Source: Eucalyptus grandis (Eukaryota; Streptophyta; Magnoliopsida; Myrtales; Myrtaceae). Taken from it: 64,000 nt of DNA. This document shows, piece after piece, positions 50,101-62,454 of the stretch. Location of the stretch: positions 12,901,001-12,965,000 of the forward strand of contig NC_052622.1 of assembly GCF_016545825.1 (NCBI RefSeq), read 5' to 3'. The notes under the pieces are model-generated. The model made no database searches and had not been told where the DNA came from. It saw only the letters and a program-made list of their open reading frames with translations. The translations under genes were made by a program, and so were the position numbers. Each line of letters starts with the position of its first letter. The stretch's first letter is position 1.

Positions 50101-51884
50101 AATTTAAGAACGCATGAGAAGTAAATAAAACTGTGCGATTCTTGGGCCGAAGCACTTAGTCTGGCCCAAAACGAAGAGCTTTTCAGGTTCATACCCACAT
50201 AAAATTGAACGAGATCGAAGTGCTTCAATTTTGGGCTTTCGATCGTACGCTTCTGTCCATCACTTCAACAAGCCTGATCCAATCGCTGAAGTCTGAACTT
50301 CATTCTTTTGGAGTTAATCCCATCTAAAACCACAAAACGGCGAACCGGAGAGGAGAAGAGAAAAAGCCCAACACACCCAACTTCGAAAGTCTAGTCGACC
50401 CACTCTGTTCTCCTTCTTCATCTATTCTTTTAGCCATGAATGAAATCATGAACGAGCCGTTCATGGCGATAGCAGGGACGAGAGCCGATGCAGAGCCCCG
50501 AGAGAGAGAGTCTAAACGGCATTACCTTTCGCGAAATCCAGGGTTATAATCTGCCTCACTCGGGCACCGGTTTGATTCGGGGCTTGCCTGTGGCGGGACT
50601 ACTTTCATTCTTCATTTGTTAGATCGAGATGACTAATCTCATAGAAGAAGAGGGACGAAAGTGAAATCTTAAGACTAAGATGATATGCTGCTTTGCTAAT
50701 TGAGAGGGAGAAGGAATTTGAGAGGGAGAAGGAACGGCAGATGCTAATTTCGTTATTCATGCTAAAGTTAACTTTAGTCTCTTGGTTAAGGAGGTGAAAC
50801 GACTTAAAACATGTAACCGGCATATATTCTAATTAATCTAGTTTGTCGATAAGTTCAGACGCTCACATCATGTATATATATAAATGACATATCATTATAA
50901 ATGAACCTAAATCTTCATAAATGAAGATGGTGAAAATATATCGTAACACTATTCCTTAATTTATTTATTATTTATTATATTTTTCCTCTTTTTTTTATAT
51001 TATTTTCATTATTATTTCTTTTTTTCCCTTTCATCATTTTTTAATAAAAAAATTATCAAATAGTAAACTGTACTAACATATTTAAAATACAAAAATACCT
51101 AAAATATATAATAAATATAAATATTTAATTTATAGATTGAATGTTTATTATAAAATAGAATTAAAATAGAATATAGAAATTAAAATAAGATTAATTAAAA
51201 ATAATTTTTTTATTTTTATTTTCTTAAATTAGAATCAAATGCTATTTATATTGAAATATAATTTGAATTTTGTTAATTTAATAAGTTTTTATTCAAGTTA
51301 AGATGAAATTATATTTCACCTTGAACTCTAACGACGTAAAACTTTTAAGGTAAATGGTTGCCCATATAACTTTTAAGTTGGTATTAGAGTTAAAAATTTC
51401 AAATTTGATTTCTCACTTATTTATGGGATTCCTTTTGGCTATGTGCGAATGGATTTCAAAATGTCTTTCGACCACATGCATCTACTTTGCACGCCATATA
51501 ATATAGTGTGCTACCGCACTTGAAATATTTAAGTTTTTGGAGTAAATGGTTGCGCGTATCATTTTGTAAGTTCTCTCACGTGTAATTCTGGAAGCCCTTC
51601 TAGCCTCATCTCATTCTACCAAAGTATGCCCCTGACACTGCATGAAACATTAAACGCATACTAAATTCTGGGAAAAAAATCGTTTAACTTAATTGACAAT
51701 TTAAGAGTTATAACCAACAAGTTGTTGTCTTCGATGACAAGAGCATTTGCTCCTTTCATTGTTGTCTTGAGTCGAAGCTTTGTTAGGATCATTCTAGGAG
51801 TAAAATCTCAAATATATTACTTGTAATAGAAGCCCCCTATGAACACATATATGGTTTTTTTTTATTAGATAAATGCACTAGAAG

Positions 51885-52430
51885 TCTTAATTTTTTTTTG
51901 CGAAACTACAAATTGGTTATAAAACTTTAAAAAAATTACAATCAAGTCCTAAAACTGGTCAAATTAGTATAATTAAGTTTTTCTATTAATTTCATCAAAT
52001 TTGCTACCAGAAAATGTTGATGTATCATTTTTTAAAAATTATTTTCTTCCTCAAATATTTTTAAATTATATTAAAAAAGAAAGATAAATTCTTTTACAAC
52101 CGTGCGAGGGTTGTTGGCCATTAGCAAAGTCCCATCGACCTCCACTGGCCCTTCCGATGATCCACAGGCGAAGGCTTATGGCTCTCTTTCGTTTAGGCTT
52201 GTTTTTTTTTTTTTTGGGGTTAAATTAAATATAAATTTATTTTAAATAAGATTTGACAAAGAAAATAATAAAAAAAATGCTACACAAGAGAGAAAAAGTA
52301 CTAAAAAAATGCAACTGGTTAGCCAGATTGACTTAATTAACTGAAAATCTTGATTGCACTAATTTAAAAAAAATTAGAACTATATTACACTTTTTAAAAA
52401 TTTTGGGACACAATCGCACTTTTACGGTAA
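51885..52430. mobile_element. Foldback element, family 1, inserted in duplication unit 1
   Basis: The left arm contains 'caatcaagtcctaaaactgg', 'caaattagtataattaagtt' and 'gatgtatcattttttaaaa'. The right arm in reverse complement carries 'gtgcaatcaagattttcag' and 'ttaagtcaatctggctaacc'. The core near 52100-52200 has 'gtgcgagggttgttggcca'. The second unit lacks it, so insertion followed the duplication or the copy was lost. Confidence 0.6.
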
Positions 52431-53089
52431 ATTTTTATGATTTCTAATACACTTATATAATTATGACCTATAACCACATGTAGTTACACTATCATGTGCA
52501 AATCTGAAGGATGATGTCTTCTTCCGTTTCTTTATTTCAGTAATTATGTAGGATTTTTCTTTTTTAATTCAGCTTTGTCATCCTTCCCCATTAGTGAGCA
52601 CAACATTAAACCATTCCTTTGCGACCTTCTTAGTTTTTGTCACTTTCCCTTTCACCTCAGAGTCCCAGCCAAGCAGGACTTCGAGTGCATCTCATAAGTG
52701 GAGTTCTTTGAAACGTTCAACCAAAAAGTTTAAATTAAATTAAAAATGATGACATGTGGAATTTGACAGATGGAGGACCACGCATACAAAATAAACTGGA
52801 CTGCACTTTTTTGGTCCTGATGTCATGACATATTGTCCAATCTAAAAGTTTGAATTACTAAATGAGGGGAGGTTATATGTATTTAAAGACCATAAAAATT
52901 TGTTAGGCAAGTGATACGAGATGCTTTAATGGAGAGAAATGGTCAAAAAGTACGTACGTGGGTTTCTAATGTGTACCGCAGAACTTCGAAAGGGACGATC
53001 ACTCCTATTGTTTAAGATATTCTTCCAAGATCATCTTCAGGAACAGTAGCTTGCAATCACATGTGGCTACTGTTTTTTTTAACTTTAAT

Positions 53090-53138
53090 CATTGGTGGAG
53101 TTTTTTTTTTTTTTTTGGTTTAAACATTGGTGGAGTTT
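53090..53138. mobile_element. Poly-T insertion with a 14-bp target-like duplication
   Basis: 'cattggtggagttt' at 53090-53103 and 53125-53138 brackets T(13) plus ggtttaaa. Third example of the pattern seen at 4343 and 15947. It lies at the junction of two copies of segment X, so part of the repetition could instead come from that duplication. Confidence 0.4.
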
Positions 53139-53589
53139 ACAGAGCCAAAAAGCGCACTTCTTGGGTTTCTAATCCAAAACTTTGAAAAAGTCCACCACTT
53201 TACTTTAGTATGGTCTCCCACGGTTATCTTCAGTAACAGTAGTTCTATAATTTCATGTTGGTACCTTTTTATTAACTTAATCATTTTTTTTAGTTGTGTC
53301 TTGAAGGAGACAGGCATACCTGCTTATCAAACCATACGTGGCCACAATAATGTAGAGAAGTACATTTTGTTTTAGCTCCCCTACCAAAAAGAGCAAATTT
53401 CATTGGGGGGTCATCAAGTTTGGAGAAACTTCCGATCGGACCATTGAACTTTGAATTCAATAATCAAATTTCGAAAGCTTGAACTTTCTTGTTTTTCTTT
53501 TACAATTTTTGCATTTCGATTAGAATCTGGTCAATATTCACGAACTGTTGAAGCAGGTTTCTAGTAAAGTGCATCAATTGCAACTAGCC

Positions 53590-53842
53590 TATTTTTGTTT
53601 CTTATTAGTGAAATCTCAAGTACCAAAACTGGGATGATATGCTGCTTTGCCCTTTGAGAGAGAAAAGAGACCGCTCTTACCCTTTTTCAAATTAACTTTA
53701 GGGAGGTAAAACCATCCCCCAATATATATATATATCATATATATATATATATGGGACAGGCGCTAATTTCATTCCTTGACCGATAATTTATGCTATTAAG
53801 TGAATGCCTTGAATGCCTTGGGAATAAAAGATTTTGAGTTTG

Positions 53843-53901
<59 letters not shown>

Positions 53902-55370
53902 GACAGGCGCTAATTTCATTCCTTGACCGATAATTTATGCTATTAAGTGAATGCCTTGGGAATAAGTCTGTCTTGATTAAGATGAAATTATATTTCATCC
54001 TATGCTTGCTAGTGCAAATGTTCAAGTAAACAGTTGCACATATAATTTCAAATTGGTAACAAAGTAAAAGATTTTGAGTTTGATTTTTCACATTTATTTA
54101 TAGGTTTTTCACGTTCATTTGCGAAATTTGACTTCAAAAATTGTTTCATCCACACATCGAGTTAATAAGCCAAATAATATAGTCCACACCACATTTCAGA
54201 AACTTCCAGAAGCCCTTTTATCCCATCACATTCTCCCATAATAAACCCATGACATTGCACAAAACAATAGAACATGCACTAAATTCCAAGAAAAAAATAT
54301 TTGATTAAAATGATAAATCATGAAATATAATCAATAAGTTGATCACTTAGATGACGAGAGAATTTACTCCTCTCATTATAGTCTTGAGTTGAAGTTTTGT
54401 TGGGAGCACTTTATGAGTAAATTCTCGAATGCATCGAGCTGATGTGGAGAAGTGTGCTTTTAAGATTGCCCATAAAAGTGAACCAATCGAAGTGTGCAAA
54501 AGTTGATCCATACACCACCTCACCACTAAAAAAAAAGAACACTATGAATTTTATTTTTATGACCTTTAAACACATGTATTTTAGCTTCTAATTCTTCGCC
54601 ATTAGCAAGCGCACTAATTAATCACTCCTTTGCAACCTTGAGTTGTTGTCACTTTTGCTTTCACTTTCCCTCATAAATTCCAGCCAAGCAGGACTTGATC
54701 GGACCTCATGGCAGGTGTGGTTGAAAAGCACAAAAAGTGCAGATGTGGGTTTCTAATGTGTACCACAAAACTTAGAAAAAGCCCATGACTTTTAGTATTT
54801 ATAATAGTCGTTCCAAGGTTATCTTCAGTTATACTATACTATAATCCCATGTTGGTACTTTATTTTTAACTTTAATCTTCTTTATAGGACCAATACCAGC
54901 CATGTTGATGTTACTTGAATTCCTATAATAAGGAGGTGGGAGTAAATCCATTCTCGTATATAATCAATTTTTAATTAAATCACGAAAGAGACGGATATGA
55001 CTAATATGCTACCACAATAATACATGGGATTCTTTTTTGGTTTTCGGATTTCGTCTATAGAGAAGAGCAAATTTCATGTAGGATCACTAAATTTGGAGAA
55101 AATTACAATTGGATCGTTGAACTTTGGATTCAATAACTATGATTTCAAATGCATTGAACTTTCGTTTCTTCAATAATTTATGCACTCCAATTGGAATCCG
55201 GTCAATTCTCACGAACTACTGAAGTGGCAATGACAAGGCGAGTAGACATTGCATCTTGAGAATCGGTTGTGCCCGTCACCTCTTTTTTTTGGGTTAGATG
55301 TTGTGCTTGATATTTCAATAGTTTGATTTAGTCGAGTTTCTGATAAAGTGCATCAATTGCAAAAAGACGA
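53590..55370 (+). repeat. Diverged tandem duplication, unit 2
   Basis: Segments V (53620-53720), Y (53965-54415), Z (54600-54700), X (54737-54883) and W (55068-55215, with the shared closing phrase 'aaagtgcatcaattgcaa' at about 55337) follow in the same order as unit 1. The match is interrupted by many small indels, so the event is old. No gene recognised. Confidence 0.65.
53753..53958 (+). repeat. Exact 59-bp repeat around an (AT)n tract
   Basis: 53753-53811 ('gggacaggcgctaatttc' onward) is repeated without change at 53900-53958. Between them are a 9-base echo (aatgccttg), a phrase copied from 54066 onward (aaaagattttgagtttgat) and (TA)n at about 53847-53899. The identity contrasts with the heavy divergence of the surrounding duplication, so this is a recent or artefactual event. 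Confidence 0.8.
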
Positions 55371-56280
55371 AAATCTATTGCATTTGATGATTGAAATATG
55401 TAAAAGTGCAGCGTTCCGATTGCAAATTCCATTTAAATTCATTGATCATGGATGGAATTTACCCCAATGAATTCTCCATAAATTATTTGAGACCTGAGTT
55501 CCGCCAAACTCTCATTATCTCCTTGAATATAATTGCTTATCAATACTTCGACAGTCGACAGCAACGTTGGTGTCTCTCTTTCACATCCTCACAGGAGTGC
55601 ACGATCCCCAATCTGGCTATTGATTACGTCTGTGTTGAGAAGGTTGGGCTTCAAAGGGTCACCATCCACCTCTTAAAGAATATCTTTTAGACATTATGAA
55701 TATATTCCTAATACACCGTATATTCTGTATATAATTCGGATGTTTTGTCATATTATTATGTCTCTTGTACGTGGTCAGTTTCATGTCTAGATTGGTGATA
55801 AGGTATACCGAACTGGATTTTCTCTAAGTTGATACGAGACACGTAAATAGACCGTATCATAATATCGTAATCAAGTAATTAGTTCGTTTGATCATTCTTC
55901 TCAATTTCTAAGTGATTGCATCACCGGCGTGATGCTACCGATCCACCCGTCCCAATCATCATAATTACACGCCAAATCTGAATCTAGATACGAACGCTTG
56001 TCTCAGGAAGCTTTTACAAACTTTCTATAATATAATCCTTTTTAAAGCACTAAATTGCTTTGTTTGTCACATCATGCCTACTAGATTGCTCACTAAAAGT
56101 CGCCCTAAAATATAATTTTTACTATACTTTCTCCACCTACTGATAAAGTGGCACGATCACCAGTAGGTAAATGTTCACCATCTTACCAATATTGTTTTTG
56201 TCGTCCTTTGGAGACATGGAAATCAACTTATTAAATCATACCTTTTCATCAAGTGGTGCCAAAAGCACCACACGCAATAA
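55371..56280. other. Intergenic DNA; one 99-codon open frame of doubtful status
   Basis: A frame at 55391-55690 (+) begins MKYVKVQRSDCKFHLNSLI. It shows no domain I recognise, and there are no supporting neighbours. Nothing else is supported here. Confidence 0.3.
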
Positions 56281-56287
56281 AACGTAC

Positions 56288-56341
<54 letters not shown>

Positions 56342-56347
56342 TAATAA
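56288..56347 (+). repeat. (TAA)n microsatellite
   Basis: About 19 trinucleotide units, slightly interrupted at the end. Confidence 0.9.
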
Positions 56348-56949
56348 AAGAAGGAGAAAGTGCACATAAAGAACAGGAGAGGTTCGAAAGCTCTCCAAAA
56401 GGTTCAAAAGCTTTCGCCCATGCAATTGTTCACAAATGAATAATGTATCTGCCAACTTAGCAGACTGAGAGGGGGATCGGTGGGCAATTATCCAAAGGAG
56501 GGGGAGGGGTTTGGTTGGTTGCATATGCAATTTATGCATAGTTGTGGGGTGCGTACACAATATATGTTGTGGATATTATTAGATTTTCAACCCATTTGGG
56601 GCTTTCCAATACATCATAGTATGCCCATCTCGTTATGAATTGGTAAGTTATCAGTTCGGATGGCGTACTCCTTAATTGGATTACGATATTTCTCATTCAG
56701 AATAATATCAAGCTCTATCCCAAAATTTCATTAGTAGAATTTGACCAACACATGGATAGGCAATACTTAAATTCACGGAGTAGTTGAACCGAATGCTTAG
56801 CTCATAGAGTATTACTTTCAAAATACATTTATGACATACGTGTTTTAGGAAACCCATGTTGATCTATTACCATGTTTATAGAACTAACAACCACCCCACG
56901 CCCAAAAAAAAAAAAAAAGAAACAAAAAACAACCCAAACACACACAGAG

Positions 56950-58020
56950 ACAGATTTTTTTTTTTTTTGGGGTCGAAATAGTAGCTGATATATTAGATTT
57001 TTGAGGTTACACTAAGCATAAAGTCTGAATACAAAAGATCTTGCAAAAAAAGAGGGGGATAAAGGACCCAGTTAGAAAGAAGTAAAGCAGCTCCATGGGT
57101 TTGGCCCCGCCAGGATTTTACGCTAGATCCGTCCCTGCATGGAATGCATACGTCAAATTGGGATTGGTCAAGAGGAATCAGGACATCACCTGAGTTTGCA
57201 AGTAAGCTTGAGAAGCTTTTACGAAAGCCGATGTCGGGAGATGATTGAAACCCTTCGAAAGCAAGCACCGTCGATTATCCCATTGCTTTGCAATCTCCGT
57301 CCCATCAACTTTAAGAATCATCTGGCCGTCCGAATTTCTAGTTAAAACCAGGCAAGATAAAGATAAGAGATAAAATCTCTGAATTTTACTCTGTTCGTTG
57401 AATCGTGATAATTAAATCAGATAATTTTTATATTCTATCTTTAGTGCAATTATCAGATACGCCGTTATGTCCCGCCTGTGGAAAAAGCGCCAGTCTTATC
57501 ATCATTTAACTCCTGAATCCAATAAAAAGAAAGGAAAAGCTCCCGTATCCGACTATTTAGAAAATTTGCATATTAATTTTTATGAAAAACATCATCGCTC
57601 AAGATGCAAAAAATGCTTTCAATCGAAGAAAAATGAATAGGCAAATAAATGTTCCTATTTCCTATAAACTTTGTTCATAACATCTACGGATTGAGCAAGT
57701 CGAACCAAATTATGAAACCAAAGCATGCAATTATAGAATTGGACCACTTTCGAATGACTCCCACATGACAAATCTAATCGACAATGAACATTCTTTCTCC
57801 GCCAAATTGAACACCAGAGGAAAGAAAGACCGAGACCATCTTTCCCAGGACGCCACATGAACAGATGCACACACCGTCCCGTACGAAGTCAGAAGTTCCC
57901 TTCGATGCACGATAGACCAAAAGTAGGTTGCGAGCTAGCCAATTTACAGTAGCCAGTCTTAATCGACCGGAGAGCAAGAGATGGGATGATATTTTTAGCA
58001 GGTCGTTATCGGCTTTCAAA
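56950..58020 (-). mobile_element. Possible LINE relic (3' end with poly-A tail)
   Basis: A T run at about 56957-56969 would be the poly-A tail of a minus-strand element. Upstream on that strand (57870-57655, continued in another frame to 58019) the text LSFLWCSIWRRKNVHCRL resembles the W-x-I-W-K-x-R-N stretch found between the reverse transcriptase and RNase H regions of plant LINEs. A frameshift separates SVFLSSGVQFGGERMF from this frame. No reverse transcriptase core or matching target duplication was found, so the call is tentative. Confidence 0.35.
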
Positions 58021-58189
58021 TCAACGATGCCAAAAGGTAAATAACAGCCATATTGCGGAGTGAGGACTGCCTGAAAATATCTAGGTTACTAATGCAGGAC
58101 TACCCAAAAATATCTTGAGACGGTACCTACAAGATAATGATTGCCACCGGCCCACTCTGCTTAAATATCTTCTTAAATATCTTCGGAGA

Positions 58190-58520
58190 AATTGTTCAAT
58201 TTATTATAGCTCTATTGTACTGTTATACGGATGCTAATTAAATTCTAAATTTTTCAATTTTACTCATTTAGTTTTAGCTCTTTACGTGAAATTCTAATGC
58301 AATATTTTTAGTTAATTTTCGCCTTGATGTGATGGTATGCCACGTTAGACGGCCGGCAATGCTGACACAACATGTTAGAGATTATCAGTGAAAATTGACC
58401 AGAATAATTGCATTGCAATTTTATATAAATGTTTATCACTAAATTAACAAAAATAGAAAATTTATGATTGAATTAATATCCACACAATAGATTAAGATTA
58501 ATCGGGTAATTCTTCAGTTG
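58190..58520. mobile_element. Short inverted-repeat element, family 2 (~330 bp)
   Basis: Near twin of 62455-62785: both share 'attctaaatttttcaatttt' or close variants, 'gtgaaaattgacc', 'ccacacaatag', and an end with 'gggtaattcttcagttgag' / 'gggtagtttccctctgttg'. The two halves are inverted to each other around a centre with 'cacgttagacggccggcaat'. No coding capacity. Confidence 0.65.
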
Positions 58521-59470
58521 AGACTCAATGCAAAAGACATATTTAATGAATTTATGTATAATTTGGTATCTTTATAATGAGAATTACACTCGTCTATTTA
58601 TAGACTTTATGAGATGAGTGACATATCAATCAAGAATATGCATTATTAAATGAGATATATACGTAATACAGAAAGATATTCATAATCAAGTTAATCTCAT
58701 AATATCGCTAATATCCCCTTAAACATAAGGTGAATTCAAACAAATCAACTTGAGTTTGAAAAAAAAAAAATCCAAACAATATCACAAAATCTTCAATTAA
58801 AATGAGCTTAGCAGATTCAAGGTGAGACGATGCGTTATTGCGCATGTGATAACTCCAGCTTTCATTAACAAGAAAAAATTCAATACGTTGATTGTTTGAC
58901 GGTGGCAAATCTCATGGTGGAGTCGGCTTATTGAAACGAGAAGTGAAAAGTCGAGAATCAGAGGTATTAGAGTCAAGCAGCATGCGTCCTTTGTTGTCAA
59001 CTTTGTTGTCGGGATAGTAACTTAAACTTGGCTAATACGGCTGACATGGTTGTAGCAAGTGGAATAAGCTAGGCTTTGCTAAGGGAAAAGTTTGAAGACG
59101 CATCTTTGCGGCGTCGAAGAATAAATCCAAAAAAGAGAAGAAGAACAAACTCGGTTTGGCGACGCGTCAGAGATGTCGTAACTCAACCACCTTAGATAAA
59201 AATGATGCACTTGGGTGAACATTGTCAAGTGGCAGTAATGGATTTATTTGCTTGGGTTGTATGGATGCACCGTTGAGAATGATAAAGCAGAAAAAAATAG
59301 AATTGGGAAATTTTTGATACTAAGTCGAGCATAATAATGCTGAAGACAGATTTAAGCAATATATATATAATGTAATATCTTTATAATGAGGATTATATCA
59401 GCCTATTTATAAATTTTATGATATGACTATAAAAGGTACCATATCAATCAATGATATTTACTATCAAATG

Positions 59471-59471
59471 C

Positions 59472-59519
<48 letters not shown>

Positions 59520-59528
59520 TGTATGTAT
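59471..59528 (+). repeat. Compound (TA)n(TATG)n microsatellite
   Basis: About 11 TA units run directly into about nine GTAT units. Confidence 0.9.
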
Positions 59529-60553
59529 AATTAAGTAGATCTCCCATCTTCGTTAACACTTCCTAATTATTTCACGCTGGGGGAGACGTCATACAAATGA
59601 TCGAAATCCATCGTTCAACTTCGATGTTTTCCTCATGTCCGCGGCTTCACGTATCACGATTTATAAAAAAAAAAACATGTCTGTTCGCATCGAATAATAT
59701 CATAATAATGACTAAAACAAAACAAACAAAAATGGGAATCGGACTTATGTTAGACAACAACAGAACCGCTCCACCCATTCGTATCTTTGTCTATTAAACT
59801 ATTTTGGGTTTTTCTGAAGGTGAAAGCCACCTGCAAACCGATTAATTTACTCTCACCTAATAAACAAAATCAATTGACAAATTAAATTGATTGGTACAGG
59901 TAGCATGAATTATTGACAGATTAGTGTAATTAACACAGTCCCTCAATCATCTAACCCTAGAAAAGGACATGCTTTCATCATGAAATTTTTTAATGATTTT
60001 GGGGAAAAGCAACATGTTCCTGCTCGATTACGCAGGCTCTTTTTGTCCCCACAATGACGCTTCAGATGCCCTTTTTTCGCACTTGGACACTAGTGATGCG
60101 AATAATCCGAAGATGCCATAGAAAAATCAAAAGAAAGACTACAGGATGTTGACTTGGATTGACGTCCACAAGGGCAGAAATTTTCGAAGAAACATGGGAT
60201 TTTTCATGATCTTGCCTGCCATTAACAAGGCACTCAAATTGCTTCACTTGAACCCAATTTCTAATCAGCTTTTTTAATTTTCCCTTCCCATCGAAGGGCC
60301 ATGGAAAGAACGGGTTCCATGTCGAATTTTGTCGTGAGAAACGTGGTAGAATATTGTAAACGCGTACCGAGCGCTACGTGCATGAATATAATTGGAGTGC
60401 CTTCGAGTTTTTTTGCGAGTTATTCCTTGTCATTTTCTTTCCAAGCCCACTGAACATGGTGGAGCGACGAAGGACTCACGAAGGAAAACCCCTTGGTGTT
60501 GTTTCGAGGTATTGTCAGGCGCACTAATCTCATATGAGTAAAATGTGACATAA

Positions 60554-61292
60554 ACGAGAAGAAAGGTCCGAAAATCCTAAATTTATTGTATTGATATCAA
60601 TTTTATTATAAGTCTTTTGGTCTAGTACTAATTCAATTTTTCAGGCTAATTTTGGCCGAACATTGTTGATGTGGACGTCAATCGGCTTACGTGATACGGT
60701 TGGCGGCACATGAATAACTTTCAACATTATTTTAATATTCTTTCTAATTATTTATTTTTTCCTTCATTTTCCTCCAACTAGTCCCTGAAGTTTGACAATT
60801 GGCAAGGGACCTCGCTGGCCGCTAGCGAGACTTGAGCCCTCACTAGAAACCATAGGGCCAGCCTCACATTGGGCTAGCGAGGCTCGCTCTCGCTGAATTT
60901 GGTGAAGGTTGAACCTCACCGGTCATGGGTGATGGGTGAGGGACCTCACCAAATTTGGTGAGGTCATGGCCTCTGGTAAGTTCCCATGCTAGCCCTCACC
61001 TTTGATCGATCCCCGAGGTCCAACGATTGGCTAAAGAAAGAGAAATGGGGAAAAAAGGAAAGAGAGAGAGAAAAGAAAAATAAGGAAAAATAAAAGAAAA
61101 AGAAAAATTATTCAAAAAAATTATTAAAAATTATTCAAATCGTGCCAGTCGTGTCATGTGAGCAAATTGGTGTCGAGACTAGTAATATTCAGTCAAAATT
61201 AGTTGGAAAGACTGAATTGATACTAGATCAAAATGTTTAGAACTAGATTAGTACAAATATAATATGTTTCAGACTTTTTTGTCACTTTTCTT
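60554..61292. mobile_element. Foldback element, family 1, with GC-rich core and candidate target duplication
   Basis: Best preserved copy. The left arm reads 'aagaaaggtccgaaaatcct', 'tagtactaattcaatttttc', 'ggctaattttggccgaacat' and 'gttgatgtggac'. The right arm in reverse complement reads 'aagaaaagtgacaaaaaagt', 'tagtatcaattcagtctttc' and 'aactaattttgactgaatat'. The arms are about 150 bases. The core (60790-61020) is built from 'gctagcgaggctcgctctcg' and 'cctcaccaaatttggtgagg'-like palindromic words. The 7-base word gacataa lies at 60547-60553 and again at 61293-61299, a possible target-site duplication (the left arm match starts a few bases inside). This would fit a non-autonomous DNA transposon. 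Confidence 0.75.
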
Positions 61293-61299
61293 GACATAA

Positions 61300-62454
61300 T
61301 TATTAGATTATGCAAATTTAGTTCACAATTCATCGAAATTTAGAGTTAAGTGCTAATTAGGCACATAGGAATTCGATGCATGTGATTATATCGTCATTCC
61401 ATGGACACATTTTGGGTCCGTTTAGGTTTGACCGCTATTTTTCGGAAGAGGGGGAAAGAGATAGAATGAAAGTCCTTGTGCAAATTGGAAAAAGAAGAAG
61501 AAGAAGAAAAATCAAATTTTGCATGAAGAAAGAGTGGTAAAATTCGAGGCATTTTCCGTCCAATTGTCTTCTCTAAGCTGGAAACCTAATCCAGAGAAAA
61601 TAGGGAGTAAACTCGAAAAGTGGGTATACTTATCCAAAAACTTTAAGTAGTCGGCTCTCAAATTATATTCTGTGTACCTATAATTTTATGATTGTCCTAG
61701 TGATGTTGAATGTGCTTATTATAGCGCGCCACAATATCGACATCCAGGTATTAGATGCATCTTAACATCGAACTTGAAACGCACTCAAATGATCAAAGAA
61801 TAAGAAGAAATAGAGCCCATCTCTCTGTGTGTGTGTTTTTTTTTTATTTTAATGGGACTGTTGGATGAGGCAGGCTCTCAAATGGGACTCGGACGATCCG
61901 GCGATGCACCGGACTCACATGGACACGTCATCCTCACCCAAGTTACGAGTAAGCATTACCGGCCGCGGGCAGAAAACCAGGGGGTGAGTTTGATTGTGTA
62001 CACAAGTCACTTCCACCCGGATTCTTGAGCGACTCGGCGACCGGCCACCGCCGAACCACCTCCCCCAATCTCTTTCACCAACCGCCAAAACACGCACGAA
62101 ACCACCGCTTCGCCCACCGCATCTCGACCTGATTGTTTCCGGGATCCCAAACACCTGTAAAGCAAAGGGGGCAATCATAGGCCAGCGACTTTGTCTTCTT
62201 GATCCACGAGTACGGTTTGCATTCATATTTAATCGACCGAGCTCAATTTGGCAGGAAGGGTTTTCTGTCGCATTGTGAGCGCAAGTTTCGGCACTGATGT
62301 GGAATATGCCATTGATCCTTATCTTAAGTCTCATTTAATTATGGATTAGTGAGTTTAATCCCATGTTAATTTTGTCTAGTGGGAACAATGGGGGCCCGCT
62401 CAATTGTTTGGATAAGCTACCCATCGCCATCTTAATTTCAAATTACCTTCGAGA
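61300..62454. other. Intergenic DNA; no supported gene
   Basis: A GC-richer patch at 61860-62280 yields overlapping open frames on both strands (up to 139 codons, minus). Their compositions are mutual shadows and no domain is recognisable. Confidence 0.35.

Larger units (their letters stand above)
50660..53580 (+). repeat. Diverged tandem duplication, unit 1
   Basis: Carries in order segments V (about 50660-50800, 'gatgatatgctgctttgc'), Y (51280-51800, 'aagatgaaattatatttca'), Z (52600-52700, 'cagccaagcaggactt'), X (52944-53095, 'gtgggtttctaatgtgtacc', plus a second diverged copy at 53149-53286) and W (53390-53560, 'gagcaaatttcat'). The same series V-Y-Z-X-W recurs in unit 2. A foldback element interrupts it at about 51885-52430. 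No open frame survives across both copies, so the function of the unit is unknown. Confidence 0.65.

Noticed and set aside
56249..56560. Open frame rich in tyrosine
   Set aside because: It is the translation of the (TAA)n microsatellite on the opposite strand.
61915..62334. 139-codon minus-strand open frame
   Set aside because: Arg/Gly-rich text in a GC-rich patch with an equally open + frame; no recognisable protein and no promoter or splice context.
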